Shown piece after piece: positions 1 through 14,490 of a stretch of 64,000 bases of DNA. Made by a program: the position numbers and the translations under genes. Origin of the DNA: Tilletiopsis washingtonensis. Lineage: Eukaryota; Basidiomycota; Exobasidiomycetes; Entylomatales. Where the stretch lies: the NCBI RefSeq assembly GCF_003144115.1, contig NW_020312007.1:58464-122463 (forward strand), in the 5' to 3' direction. The notes below the pieces were generated by a model that was not told where the DNA came from, searched no databases, and saw nothing but the letters and a program-made list of their open reading frames with translations. Each line of letters opens with the position of its first letter. The first letter of the stretch is position 1.

Positions 1-1735
1 AGGGCCGCGGCGGCGACTCGGGGGTGGTGAGTGATGTGTGATGTGCAGCGGTGCAGCAGATGCTGGATGGGCGGTGTATGGTGCAGTCAGTGCTTGGTGT
101 GCAGCAGTGCAGCATCTGCTGCGTGCGGCCTGGTGCAGCAGCTGTGTCGCCTCTACGCCGTCCCTCTGCGCCGAGCCGCCAGCTGACTCCCGTGTCCAGG
201 TGCTGCAGCGCCACCTGAACAGCGCCGTGAAGAAGGTGGCCCGCATCACGGCCCGCGATGCGCCGTCGGACGAGGCGATGCACGCGGCCATGGAGCAGCG
301 TCGTCGTGCCGCTGCTCTGGGCCGCCGCTCGCTGCCGATCGCCGGCACGTCCGAGGACGAGCATCCCATGCCGCGCTCGCCGTCGCCGTCGCGCCGCGCG
401 CACCACAAGCGCAGCCCGCAGCCGGCCACGTTTGCGGCGGGCCGCCACGGGCGCATCGGCGTCGTCATACCGCAGAAGGAGCAGGGCACGCCGGAGCGCC
501 GCCTGCTCGGCGCGCTCGGCGGCCTGCTCAACGACGAGCACCCGGACCTGGCCTCGGCCACGCTCATCGGGCCGCCCGTCGCGGCGCAGACGGGCACGTC
601 GGCCCACTCGTACGCGACGAAGAAGAAGTCGAACAAGGCCGCGGCCACGCCCGACGGAAGCGGCGGCTTCCCGAAGTCGGCGTGGGCGGCGGCCAACTCG
701 GGCGGCGTGCAGAAGGCCAAGGCGCCGACGGCCAAGGACTCGCTCGGTCTGGACATTGAGGCAAACGACGTTGGCTACGTCGCCACAGTCCAGATCGGCA
801 GTGCCAGCACGCCGTTCCGCCTGCTCATCGACTCGGGCAGCGCCGACACGTGGGTGCCGAGCACGGCGTGCGACAACTGCTCGGACCAGCACCAGCGCCT
901 GGGCAAGAAGATCTCGTCGTCGTTCCGCGGCAGCCAGAAGCCGTTCAGCATCACGTACGGCACGGGCAGCGTCTCGGGCATCCTGGCGCAGGACCGCCTG
1001 ATGATTGCCGGCCTCAAGCTGTCGAACCACACCATCGGCCTGGCGCACAAGGAGTCGTCGGACTTCAGCGACCCGAGCGTGCCGTTCGACGGCCTCATGG
1101 GCCTGGCGCAGCAGAAGCTGGCCAACTCGCGCAGCCCGACGCCCATCGACGCGCTGTACGCCGCGCGCCTCGTCTCGGCGCCCGTGATGGGCTACCACCT
1201 CGCGCGCGCCGCGGATAGCAACAACGACGGCGAGGTGACGTTTGGCGGCGTCGACGCGAGCAAGTTCAAGGGCCAGCTCGTCGAGGTGCCCAACGTCTCG
1301 ACGCAGGGCTTCTGGGAGATCAAGCTTGACGGCGTCAAGTTTGGCGGCAAGACGATTGCCAGCCTGAGCAAGGGCCGCACGGCCATCCTCGACACGGGCA
1401 CCACGCTCATCGTGGCGCCGCAGGCCGACGCCGACGCCGTGCACCGCGCGATCCCCGGCGCCAAGTCCGACGGCCAGGGCGGCTACACGATCCCCTGCAC
1501 CACGACGGGCGCCGTGACGTTCAGCTTCGGCGGGCGCGAGTGGCCCATGACGCCCAACGACATGAAGTTCCTGCCCGTCGACTCGCAGAACCTCAAGGGC
1601 GACTGCATCAGCTCCATCAGCGCCGGCGACGTCGGCCAAGCAAACGAGTGGCTAGTCGGCGCCGCGTTCCTGCGCAACATCTACCTGGCCACCAACACGA
1701 AGAGCAACTCGGTCGGCCTCGGTGCGCTGGCATGA
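1..1735 (+). CDS. Pepsin-like aspartic protease (family A1), 5' end missing
   Basis: Two exons are visible, <1-26 and 200-1735. The donor is GTGAGT at 27 and the acceptor CAG at 197-199; the join is in phase 0 and reads GDSGV then VLQRHLNSAVKK. Everything upstream, including the start codon and the presumed signal peptide, is outside the window. A propeptide rich in Arg and Ser runs to about base 740. The mature enzyme begins near LGLDIEANDVGYVATVQIG. The first catalytic Asp is in LLIDSGSADTWVP (codon at 830) and the second in AILDTGTTL (codon at 1391), as in pepsin-type proteases. Cysteine pairs TACDNC and the later C..GDC fit A1 disulfides. No GPI-anchor tail is evident; it ends GLGALA. Probably a vacuolar or secreted endopeptidase. 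The visible intron is 173 nt, about three times the local norm, and contains an inverted repeat. Confidence 0.9.
53..122 (+). repeat. 13-bp inverted repeat inside the protease intron
   Basis: Bases 53-65 (GCAGCAGATGCTG) are the exact reverse complement of 110-122, with a 44-nt spacer; two more wobble pairs extend it outward. It lies wholly in intron 27-199 and could fold in the pre-mRNA. Confidence 0.6.
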
Positions 1736-1991
1736 GCGCCGCGGCTGAGCCCGGGCGATCGCGTCGAGGAGTTGGCATCTCCCCGACGCTGCGGACCTCC
1801 CACCCCCTTATTTATTCTTTCTTTTCATCTTCACAGCACCGAGCCTGGCGCTCAGCGCCGTGCCCTTTTTACGCTTAGAGCCGCGGCACCCCACTATCTC
1901 TCTACCACCACACTCCACCCGCAATGGACACTTCACCTGCGAACTTTGGGCATCGTCTATCGTGAATTGGCGCGGCGTGAGCGGTGTGCGT

Positions 1992-3730
1992 CTAGTCGCG
2001 CTTGCCGCCGGCAGTGAAGTTCATGCGCCGCGGACGGGCTTCGGCAGTGAAGCTCTGAGCGCCCGAGGCGCCGGCGAGGGGATAGGCGTGCACCGAGGGC
2101 GGCGCATTGGCCCAGCGCGGCGGCGGCGCTGGCGAGACGAAGCCGCGCTCCTGCGGCGCCGGGAACGAGCGCAGCAGCAGGCGGTGCGCATGGATCGTGA
2201 GCCAGAAGATGGGCAGCCGTGGCGGCAGCAGCGCAGACAGCTCGGCAGCGCCAGACATGCCGGCACCGCCGCCGGCGGACGTGGGCGTCATGGCGGCTGC
2301 GCTCGTCGAGGCAACGCGCGGCTGCGGCGAGGCGAGCATGGCCAGCACCGTGCACTGTGAGAGGACGCGTCAGCGTGGATTGAGCGCACACGCGCTGCTT
2401 GAGACTCGCGAATGGGAAGACTAGCATGAAGAGCATGATGTTCAGCAGCGGGCTTGGGTGGAAGAACGACACGAGCGTGGACGGCAAGCCGACTGCAGAG
2501 CACGTCAGTGGATGCCGCGGCGTGCACGAACGACCGTGCTGACTCACATGCCGTGAAGTATGCCCAGCGACTCTCGGCGTAGCGCATCCGCTACAAAAGG
2601 CTCGTTGTCAGAGATGCAGCCCAGCACACTGATGCTTGCGGCCACTCACACGCTCCAGCGACCAGCCCCGCGCGATCCACGCCTGCTCAAAGCAGTAGTA
2701 GCCGTCGATGAACGACTGAAAAAGGGCTCAGCGAGGCAGCTCCGCATCGTACGACAGCGTTGCTCACCATGAACATGAAGGCAAAGGGCCGTCCAACATA
2801 AGGGACCAGCAAGAGTAGCCACGCGATGAGCGAGTAGTTGAGCACGAGAAACACGCGGTAGCTTTCCTCCAGCAGGCGGCGCGATGTGCTGCGGTGGACA
2901 AGCATGTCAGATTCCAGCCGGATTGGATGGTAGTGCCCTTGCTCACCCGGCTGGCAGTGTCGGCGTCACAATGCTCATGCCGCGGAAGTGGCCCATCCCT
3001 TCGCGCCGCAGGGCGTACGTCGCCTGTGCGACATCGACGGTCCAGCTGGATGCGAGGAAGTAGCAGAGGCCGAGCAGCGGATAGAGGAAGAAGACCTGCA
3101 CGGATGATCAGCCGCACGTCCTGCGATGCATCCGGGCTCGCTGCCTCACATGTCCGAAGCCAGTGGCATCCTCGCCCTTGGCGCGCTGGAAGAGATGCGA
3201 AGGGAAGAAGGCGAGCTCGAAGAAGAAGATAACGCCGACGAGAGCGGATGAGAGCAGCATGCCCTTGGCGATGCCGTTGCGAACGTCGGAGGACCTGTGC
3301 TGCAGCTTCAGCATGGATGCCTAGTGCGCTGAGGTCGCAAGGCTCGGCAGAGTCACGGCTCGACATCCGGCCAGCGGCCGCACTCAAAGATCCTCCTCCG
3401 TCGCGAAATTCCTCTGAAAGTTCTTCATCCGTCGCTTCATCCCCGAATGGCCCCTCTCTCGTCTCACCTGCGTGCGATGCGCCATGCCTCTGACCAGCGG
3501 TTCGCATCCGCTGCGCCGGACCGCGCCCAGCCGAGATGGGCGCGGGCGCTGTCGGCAACGCCGAGACGCGGCGCCAGCGACGGCGGCCCGGCGGCGCTCC
3601 AGGGCATGGCGGAGCTGCGCCAGCCGGCGTCGTAGTCCTCATCGAGGCGCCCGCCGCTGGCGCCCTCAACATCGAGGTCGATCGAGGCGCTGAGCGAGAG
3701 CTGCACGCGGTGGCCGCGTGTGGGCCGCAT
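1992..3730 (-). CDS. EI24: EI24-family multi-pass ER membrane protein
   Basis: Eight exons on the minus strand: 3730-3468, 3294-3150, 3095-2947, 2888-2768, 2715-2650, 2590-2548, 2492-2392, 2354-1992. Every phase closes, giving 416 aa. EI24 (etoposide-induced 2.4) proteins are ER membrane proteins linked in animals to autophagy and growth control. The match to the family is by recall of the human protein: the order YCFEQAWIARGW, ESRWAYF, FGLPSTLV, a hydrophobic LLNIMLFMLVFPF block and LPIFWLTIHAHRLLL follows the human order. Earlier hydrophobic segments are in exons 2-4 (LLSSALVGVIFFFELAFF, FFLYPLLGLCYFLAS, LIAWLLLLVPYVG). The first intron (3295-3467) is long; its inner sequence is open in one frame, but only the 3294 acceptor keeps phase. 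It shares a 369-bp promoter region with MOCS1. Confidence 0.82.
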
Positions 3731-4099
3731 GCTGGCGGGCGTGACACGTGCGCCAGATGCGATGAGGCGAGCGTCGATGCGCTGTGCAGACGCAGTGGGC
3801 GGATGCGTGCGAGCTGTGGCTGTGGATGTGGATGAGGATGGATGGGTAGTGGACGTGGCTGGTCAGGGGGCGCGTCAGAAGACTTGGCCTCATCAAGCGC
3901 CCGTGCGGGATTAGTAGCGGTGCTACAGATTCAAAGCCGCGGCGGCGCTAAATTGTACTGCGCCGATAGCACGCCTCGGCGAGTCGCTTGAAGTCCGGTC
4001 GGCCGCACCTCGCTCTCCTTCTGCTCCACCATCTCCTCTGCCGCTCCTCGCCGCTCCGACGCTCTTCTTCGCCGCTTGACGCACGCGTGCGGCCCGACC
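3731..4099. promoter_or_regulatory. Divergent promoter region of EI24 and MOCS1
   Basis: This is the 369 bp between two divergent start codons. A pyrimidine-rich stretch in the MOCS1 direction (about 4008-4075) looks like a fungal core promoter or leader. No clear TATA box was seen. Confidence 0.5.
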
Positions 4100-6958
<2,859 letters not shown>

Positions 6959-7146
6959 AGGGAATGACAGATTGCATGCTGCTGCGCCTCCTTGTGAGAG
7001 ACGCGCATTGGGGGTGACGCGCCGAGACCATGTGTGAGGTGATGAAAGGTGCGCTACATGATGAGGAAACGAGCGAGAGGTATGGGGAACGATGACGCGA
7101 GCGGAAGCAGATGCAGAGAGAAGATGAGAGGGACAATGTGCCAGCT

Positions 7147-9029
7147 TCAGGCGCGCGTCCAGAGGATCGCGGCGATGAGCGCGATGAAGAGGACGGCCAG
7201 CGCCTCGGACGAGACGACGTTGGCGTTGAGGTCGCCCTGCTTCGCGGGGTCGAGGGCCGCGTCGGTGTCGAGGCCGAGGGCGCCGTTGCGAGCGGACTGC
7301 TTCGCCTGCTCCTCGAGCAGCGTCATGACGTGGCGCATGGCGGTCTCGGTGCGCGCCACGCTCGCCTCGAGGCGCGCCAGGCGCGCATCCGTGCCGCCAA
7401 GGTCGTCGCTCGACGAGCTGCGGCGGCGGCGAGGCAGCGGCGTGAAGTTGTCCTCGCCGCGCACCTTGGCGACAGGGCTCTGTGCGGCAGGAGCAGACGC
7501 AGCGCCATTCGCCGAAGAGGGCGGCGAGGCTGACACCGCGTTGGTGCCAGCGACGCGCTTGTGCGCACTGAGTACTGCTAGGAGGTGAGCCAAAGCAAGG
7601 TGCAGCTTGGCCTGAACGACGCGGGCCGCAGCTCGTTCGGCGGGCGCATCGAGCGGCGAGGCAGCGCCCGAGCCGTCACTGCCGCGCAGGCTCTCGTCGG
7701 AAGCCGATACGCGCGCCAGTTCGCGAGACGAGATGCTGAGCGTGCCGTTGCACAGCGTCAGGCCGCCATGCAGCGACGGGCTGGTGCCAAAGGCGAGATG
7801 GCACAGCACGCCGAGCAGAGCGCTGCGTCGAGGCTGTGAGCATAAGGCTGCAGGTAGCCGATCGCTGGCGCACTCACGGAACCTCGGACGGGGCACACGG
7901 CGCCTTGTCGAAGCCATTCTCAAGCTCGCTGCTGTCCCAGGGCGGGAGGACGCGCTTCTGGCTTGGGCTCTCGGCACCTCTGCGCGCCGCACCGACGTCC
8001 AGAGCGCCGATGAGTGCCTCGTGGTAGCGAACGCTCCAGCGCAGCAACGTCTGCGCGTTGCGCGCCTCGCCGTCGGGCAGAGCGGTAGCTGGGAACTGCT
8101 TGGCTGCTGACGGTCCCGCAGAGCTCGACGGCACGGCAGCTGCACCGCGTACCTCGGCACGCTGGGCTGCAGAGACGAGCGTGCGCACTTGCTGGCCGCG
8201 CGGCAGAGGCTCGACGACTGGAATGCTGGTGCGCAGCAGCGAGCCCGTCGAGTAGGAGCCGGGGTCCAGAAACGCTGCCGGGACGCGCCAGCTGTGAAGG
8301 GCACGGGTGTCAGCGTCGAGCCGCGAGCACGGAGAAGCGCAGTGCTGACTTGTGAACGAGCTGCAGGGCATGAGGGTCAGACAGAGGGACGTGTATGCGC
8401 GCATTCAGGTAAGACCACTCACTCCGGCATCGCCCTCGTCCAGAGACCAGATGTGGCGCGTTGACCAGCTCAGCAGGTTCGACAGCGGCTCAAGCACGTC
8501 GAGCTCAGTTGCGACGCGGCGGGCCACAGCAAGCGGGGCCTGAGACGGGCACGACGGGTCAGCTGCAATCGCGTCAGCGTGCAGTCAGCACTGTGTGCGT
8601 ACCCAGATCTCATCGAAGGGCTCCAGGCCGGCGAGGCTTAGGTCATAGTCGAGGCGGTCGCGGCGCAGCTCGAAGCGCAGCAGGCCCTCAGCGGGCGTGA
8701 TGCCGGCGGCGAGGAAGAGGGCGCCGAGCGAGACGAACGGCTCGCGGTGCTCGGGGTCGAGAATGCTGCGCGAGCGTGAGCATGTGCAGCTGCGACAGAT
8801 GCGGCAGACCGATGACGCACCGCAGAATGTCATACCCGGCGATGGAGACGACGAGGCAGGGGCAGAGGGCGTGCGAGGGACGACGCGAGGGCAGGAGGAT
8901 GAAGCGCAGCGGCAGCGGACGGCGCGCCGAGAGGTCGGACCAGGAGAAGATGGCACGGCGTGTCGCTGACGGCGACACGGGAGGCGAGAGGGTGCGCACA
9001 GCAGCGGCCGCTGCAGCGGCGACGGCCAT
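7147..9029 (-). CDS. Bqt4-like protein: APSES-like DNA-binding fold with C-terminal membrane anchor
   Basis: Six exons on the minus strand: 9029-8821, 8765-8603, 8539-8423, 8360-8350, 8291-7878, 7822-7147; 529 aa with all phases closing. The 11-nt fourth exon is the least certain part. The N-terminal region (about residues 35-165) has an APSES-like pattern: LRFILLPSRRP, PFVSLGALFLAAG, EIWAPLAVARRVATELDVLEPL. The last 20 residues (SSEALAVLFIALIAAILWTRA) form a single hydrophobic helix, that is a tail anchor, preceded by a coiled-coil-like ARLARLEASVARTETAMRHV. This order matches Bqt4-type inner nuclear membrane proteins that tether telomeres in fission yeast. The assignment rests on architecture, not on strong identity. 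The middle is Ser/Ala-rich and probably disordered. Confidence 0.55.
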
Positions 9030-10988
9030 GGCGGCGAGGCGGGCTGAGGAGGCGCACGTCGGCTGCTCCTCGCCGTGGCGCAGCACAGAGACGAGGCTTG
9101 CGGCTTGAGGCGGCGCGAGATGCACTGGTGGCTGCGTTTGATGAGCTGTGCTGCGTCGGTGCTGGTGGTCGGGACGAGAGTGACAGCTGTCAGCGGTCGG
9201 TGCGCTGGACGAGGCCAAGCAAGGCACAGGCCGTAGCTAGCGTGCTCCTTCCGCTGCTGCCCCGTGCGCAGCGGGGGCGCGCGTTCCTGACATGCGCCGC
9301 GTGCTCGGCGGCGCGTCCGCCCGCACCCGAGGGTCCAGCAGCCGTCCCTTCACGCCGCGCCACACCGCTCACGCTCGACTGATGCTGCGCGATATACAGC
9401 CCACAATCCAGCATCCAGCACACTGGCAGTGCTCAGCCAGTCTCGTCATCCTCTGCGCTGCAGCAATGCAGCTGTGCCCGGCAGCTGGCAGGAGGGGAGC
9501 GCGCCATCGGGCCACCGCGTGCAAGAGCAACACCTGGCGCGCGGCCCGAGGGTCCGGCCGAATCATCTCGGAGATGCCCCTCTCTCTCGTTCAAGGCACT
9601 CGACGGAGGCGAGGCGGTGTTGCTCCTGCTGCTCGCATCTGTGTCACTTTGTGGCGCTCACGGCCTCTTAACATAGCAGGGGCCTGGACGCCCAGTGGCA
9701 GGTGCAGGCGATGTATGCTCAAGGGCGCGCGGCGCAGGCGGCAGGCGCCTCGTCTCGCGCGGCGGGCCGCTGCGCTCATCGGCTGCGCTGGTCCGCGACG
9801 CCGCTGCTTGACGCCGCTTCTCCTCTCGTTCGGTGCCGCACCTAGAAGTAGCTACACTGCAGTGCTGAGCACCCGTCTGCGAGCCTCTCACTCCAGCGAC
9901 TCCGCCGACGAGCAGGCAGCGGGTGTCATGCGTCCGTGAGCCACGTCGCTCAGCGTCCAAGGCCTGCGGGTCGCGTGACAGCCGTCACGCAGCGCAGCGC
10001 AGCGAGCTCGGCCTTGCAGGCAGGAGCAGGAGCCAGGCGCCGTCAACCCGAACGACGCGGCCGCGGCAGGTCGTTGCCAGAGTGCAGCATCTTGCTCGCT
10101 GCCGCTTGCGAGATCGGGCGCTGAAGCGAGCGGACGAGACGGCGGCGGCGGCGGCGGCCATGCGCGCCACATGCGCCGAAGGTCGCGAAGGCGCCTGTGG
10201 CAGCGGCGCATGTTCGGTGCAGAACGATGAGGCGCACGCTGCATGCTCTGCCGCAGCGTTCAGCCGTCAGCGAGGAGCAAGGTGAAGGAGGAAGGCTTCT
10301 TCTGGCTGAGCAGCACCTGCGCCTCACCTCCTCCTGACGGCGGGCGCAGATGGCATCCCCAGACCCCTCTGAGCTCATCTCGCCGCCGGCATTGCGCATT
10401 TCTGTTCATCAGGCGCCAAATGAGGGCTGCGAGAGGGTCAGATGGAGAGTCGGCGCGCGCAGGTCTCACGGCGCGCACACTGCTCGCGTGCCTGCCAGCT
10501 CCGCCCCTCTCGCGCGTCATCTGCTCTTGCTAGCGTAGGCGGTGCGCCTGCGGGTGCGGTGCGGTGCCGCGGGAAGCGTGCGGCCGCACTTTCTGCGTGG
10601 AAGGGCGCAAGCGGCGTTAGGCAGCAGGCACGCCGCGGCAGGCGTAAACACCGGGCGCGCGTGGGGCTGCGCACACACAGGCGGCGTGCCACAGCTGCGG
10701 CGGCGATCCCTCTCCACACGCGCCGCCCTCCTCCTCGCCTGACTTTTGTGCCGGCGGAGCAGCGCTCCTGAGGCGCCCTCGCTGCCTGGCCTCGCCCTCG
10801 TGACTGCCTCGCCGCTTCTCTCCAGACCACATCACCACCACCCGGGCATCGCTGCGCGACCACCTCGGACACCTCACGACGCTTCACATCTCTACTACAG
10901 GCCGCCTCTGCGTGCCGCCGGACCCCAGGGCACCTCCCGCTGCACCCGTGCCTGCCGCCCGGCGCTCCCGCGCACGCACGCCGCCGCC
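9030..10988. other. 1.96-kb divergent intergenic region, no gene recognised
   Basis: Lies between the start codons of the Bqt4-like gene and the lipase. Open frames here have Arg/Ser/Ala-rich, antisense-like composition and no splice-linked domain. The last 250 bp before 10989 are C/T-rich, as in fungal leaders. No tRNA or repeat was recognised. Confidence 0.5.
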
Positions 10989-13900
10989 ATGACCCTCACG
11001 ACGCTCGGCATCGCCGCGCACGTCACGCCCACCGTCATCAAGACGTTCTTCCGCCACTTCTACACGCAGGCCAAAAAGGGCCCCGAGGACCGCCGCACCG
11101 AGGCGACCGACGAGTTCCTCTTCCACCAGGCCTTTGTCCTCGTCAAGCGCTTCATCGAGTTTGCCACGCACGACAGCGTCGAGTCGCTGCAGACGTTCAC
11201 CAACACCTACGTGCCGCTGCCGCCGTGGGCCACGTCGGTGCCCGTGCTCATCCCGCTCTCGTCGTGCAACGAGGCGGCGAAGGTGCTCATCGACTACTTT
11301 GGCCCCGAGGACCTCAAGAACGTCGTCGGCGGCGAGCGCTGGTGGCAGATCCGCGGCCTCAGCGGCGTCGAGGGCGAGTGGATCGCGCAGACGGCCGAGT
11401 GGCGCGATGCTACGCGCATCGAAAAGTTCTTCCTCTTCTTCCAGCTCACCGCCATGGCGCTGTGGGCCACGCTGCTGGGCCGCAAGAGCGCAAAGAAGCC
11501 CAGCCCGCCCATCTCGCCCGAGACGGACGGCGAGGCGTCGGAGCTGGAGTCGACTGCGTCCTCGTCGGACGATGGGCACGGGAACGACGTGCCGCCGGAG
11601 GAGCTCGACCGGCTAGAGCGAGTCATGCTGTGAGTAGCCGGCGTGTACTGCAGGGCCCGACAGCTCTTCTGACAGTGCTGCAGCTACATCCACGGCGGCG
11701 GCTACTACTTTGGCTCGGTCAACACACATCGCTTCATGCTCATCCGCTTCGCCCGCAAGTTTGGCGGCCGCGTCTTTGCTGTCAACTACCGCAAGGCGCC
11801 CGGCTACCCGTGGCCCTGCCCGCTGCAGGACGCTCTCGCTGCATGTGCGTGGCAGCGCGTGCTTCTGTGTCTCTGCGCTGACACGCCCGTGCAGACCTCT
11901 ACCTCACCCAGCCCCCGCCGGACGCGACGCACAAGGCTGTCGACCCGCGCAAGCTCGTCATTGCCGGCGACAGCGCGGGCGGCGGCCTTTCGCTTGCACT
12001 GCTCGCGACGCTGCGTGATATGAACCTGCCGATGCCAGCTGGTGCAGTGCTCATCTCGCCCTGGGTAAGTGGAGCGCGCACAAGCCATGTCTGTGCGCTT
12101 CTGCTGCTGATGCATCTTGCCCGCAGTGCGACATGACGCACAGCTTCGAGTCGATTCTGCAGAACACCGAGACCGACATCATGCCCAAATTTGGCCTCAT
12201 CCACAAGCCGTCGACGCTCTGGCCGGTGCCCGCTGTGGCCTCGCTGGAGGAGGACGAGAGCTCGGCCGCGCAGAGCCGCGCAGACTCGCCGCAGCTGGGT
12301 GTGCCGTCTGGCGTGAACAAGCACAACGGCCGCTCGAGCGGCGGCGATGCTGCGAGCACTGGGAGGCGGAGCACCGCGTCGCGCCAGCCCAGCTCTGCTG
12401 CGCAAAGCCACCGCGAGGCGCACCAGAGCGGCGCTGGCGATGCTTCGGGCGTGCCCGCCGCGCCCAAGTCGCTGGCTGCCAAGCCGCTGCTCGTGCCAGT
12501 CAAGGGCGGCGAGGAGGGCGAGGTGGTGGAGCTGCGTGCGCAGATCCAGCTCTACGCCACCAACGAGCAGCTGTATCACCCGCTCTGCTCGCCCGTGCTG
12601 CAGGGCTCGCTCGGCGGTCTGCCGCCGCTGTACATCCTCTGCGGCGACAGCGAGGTGCTGCGCGACGAGGTCATCTACCTGGCACACCGCGCCGCCGAGC
12701 CGGCGCGCTATCCGCTCAGTGAGCAACTGCTGGCCGGCAACGCACGCGCCCGCGAAAACGCAGAGCGCTTCAACCACGTTCCGACGAAGGTGCACCTGCA
12801 GGTGTACGACGAGCAGTGCCATGGTGGGTAGCGCCCATCCTTTGCGCGCGCATACATGCTGACAGCCGCGCGCAGTCTTCACGCTCTTCGCATTCACGAC
12901 CTCGGCGCTGTACGCATACCGCGGTGTGGCGTCCTTTGTCAAGCACGGTGAGCTGGCCTGAAGCGCGCTTGGGAAGGCTTTCACTAACTCGAGAGCAGTG
13001 ACGGGCGCTGCGACGAGCACGATCGATGCTCCTACCTCCGCAACGAGCGCGCAGACCAACGGCGCCCCCAAGCAGAATGGCGCGGCAGCGAACGGCGATG
13101 GGCACCGCGCGTCCACGACGAGCGCCACGAACAGCCTGCAGCCCACGACCGACTCGCCGCTCACGATGGAGCCCAACGGCTTCTCGGACTCGCCCATGTC
13201 TAACTCACACGACTCGGCTGCGCCCAAGGATGCGCCGAAGTCGAACGGCCTCAGCGCCATGCGCGCCGTCGACGGCCCGCGGCACGGCCAGGAGCTGCGT
13301 GACAAGAAGCGCCTCAACGCTACGTCCGGCAGCTCCAACACGTACGACGGCAACCTGCCGGTGCGCCGGCCGTCGTCGCAGCTCATCCGCGAGCGCATCT
13401 GCATCCGCGGCAACGTGCGGCCACTCGAGCCCGAGGAGCTGCTGCAGGCGCTGCGCATGGCGCGCGACGAGATCGGCGTGATCAAGGAGGGGCCAGTGCG
13501 GCGCTACCTTGACGGGCAGAAGGCTTGGGACGACAAGTTCGGTGAGTGTCTCGCAATAGCGTGCGCGGACCTCAACTGACTCCTCTCACAGCCAAGGAGG
13601 CGAAGCGCGTCGAGAAGCGGCGAGCGCGCAACGAGGCCAAGGCTCACGAGATGCTGAAGCGGGCCGCCAAGATGGGCCTGCTCGAGCCCAAGTACCGGCC
13701 ACGCCGCGAGTCGCACCCGACCGAGGCGACGTCACAGTGGACGGACCTGGCGCGCTTCGGCCCGCTCGACATCCTCAACGAGACGCCGCCGCCGAGCGCC
13801 ATCGTCGGGCGGCGCGACACGGCCGACGCGCTGAGCCTGCTGCAAATGTCGCTGCGCATGCGCGAGCTCGAGAGCGGCGTGCAGAAGCAGCGCCGCTCGC

Positions 13901-14126
13901 GCCTCAACTTCCGCAGGGCGCCGCACCAGAGCGCCGCCGAGCGGCAGGTGCGCGACGACGACGCCTCTCATGTGAGTAGGCTGCGCTTCTCACGGCCTGC
14001 GCACTCGCTGACGTGCCCGCGGCCTGTCCACAGGGTCTCAATCTCTGGTCTCACCTGCTCGAGGGCTCCGCCGGCATCGGCTCGACAAAGCCCAGCGAAG
14101 GTGGCGCAGCCGGCTCGCGGGCATGA
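10989..14126 (+). CDS. Hormone-sensitive-lipase-type alpha/beta hydrolase, long form
   Basis: Eight exons: 10989-11629, 11684-11844, 11895-12064, 12127-12823, 12876-12947, 12999-13541, 13592-13971, 14034-14126; 918 aa. The start is GCCGCCATGACC. The oxyanion-hole motif is [11 protein letters not shown], across the first intron. The nucleophile is in IAGDSAGGG; the acid is probably in [11 protein letters not shown]; the His is in YDEQCHVF, across the fourth intron. These define the HSL/GDXG lipase-esterase family, which cleaves acyl esters of glycerolipids or sterols. A hydrophobic [18 protein letters not shown] in exon 1 may anchor the protein to a membrane or lipid droplet. Two features are unusual: a polar insert of over 100 residues between nucleophile and acid in exon 4, and a C-terminal tail of more than 300 residues, Ser/Thr/Asn-rich then basic. 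Substrate unknown. Confidence 0.85.
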
Positions 14127-14490
14127 TCGACCGTGCCGCCAGCCTAGACGTGCCTAGACGTGCTGTTCCGCCTCCTCATTGTGCCCTCCCCATTACGCCT
14201 CCTCATCGTGACCCCCTTGGATCCCACATACAGCTCGCGGATGCAAATATACCACCCATTGACACGAGCAGGGACAGCACAGAGGTAGACAGATCGAGCA
14301 TTGCAGAGAGCGACAGGCGAGGCAAAGCATGAAGGGACAAGGCGAGGGGCGTAATGCGTGCGGCACGACAGATGACATGCGCAGATGTGCGGCGGCCAGC
14401 ATGAAGGGCAAGGCTCGGGACGTGGCGAAGATGTGGATGCTAGCAAGAGACTGATGATGATGATGAAGAGAAGCGTATATGAGAGGGTGC
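14127..14490. other. Convergent 3' region between lipase and PHD protein
   Basis: This is 364 bp between two stop codons facing each other. It should hold both 3' UTRs and poly(A) signals. A direct run of near-repeats (GCCTCCTCATTGTGCCC / CGCCTCCTCATCGTGACC) lies at about 14167-14212. No gene seen. Confidence 0.5.

Noticed and set aside
9292-9939. Possible gene in the Bqt4-lipase gap
   Set aside because: No conserved motif, biased composition and no compatible splice partners.
11899-13485. 528-codon minus-strand frame opposite the lipase
   Set aside because: The sense strand codes the lipase with all catalytic motifs and closing splice phases; the antisense product has no motif.
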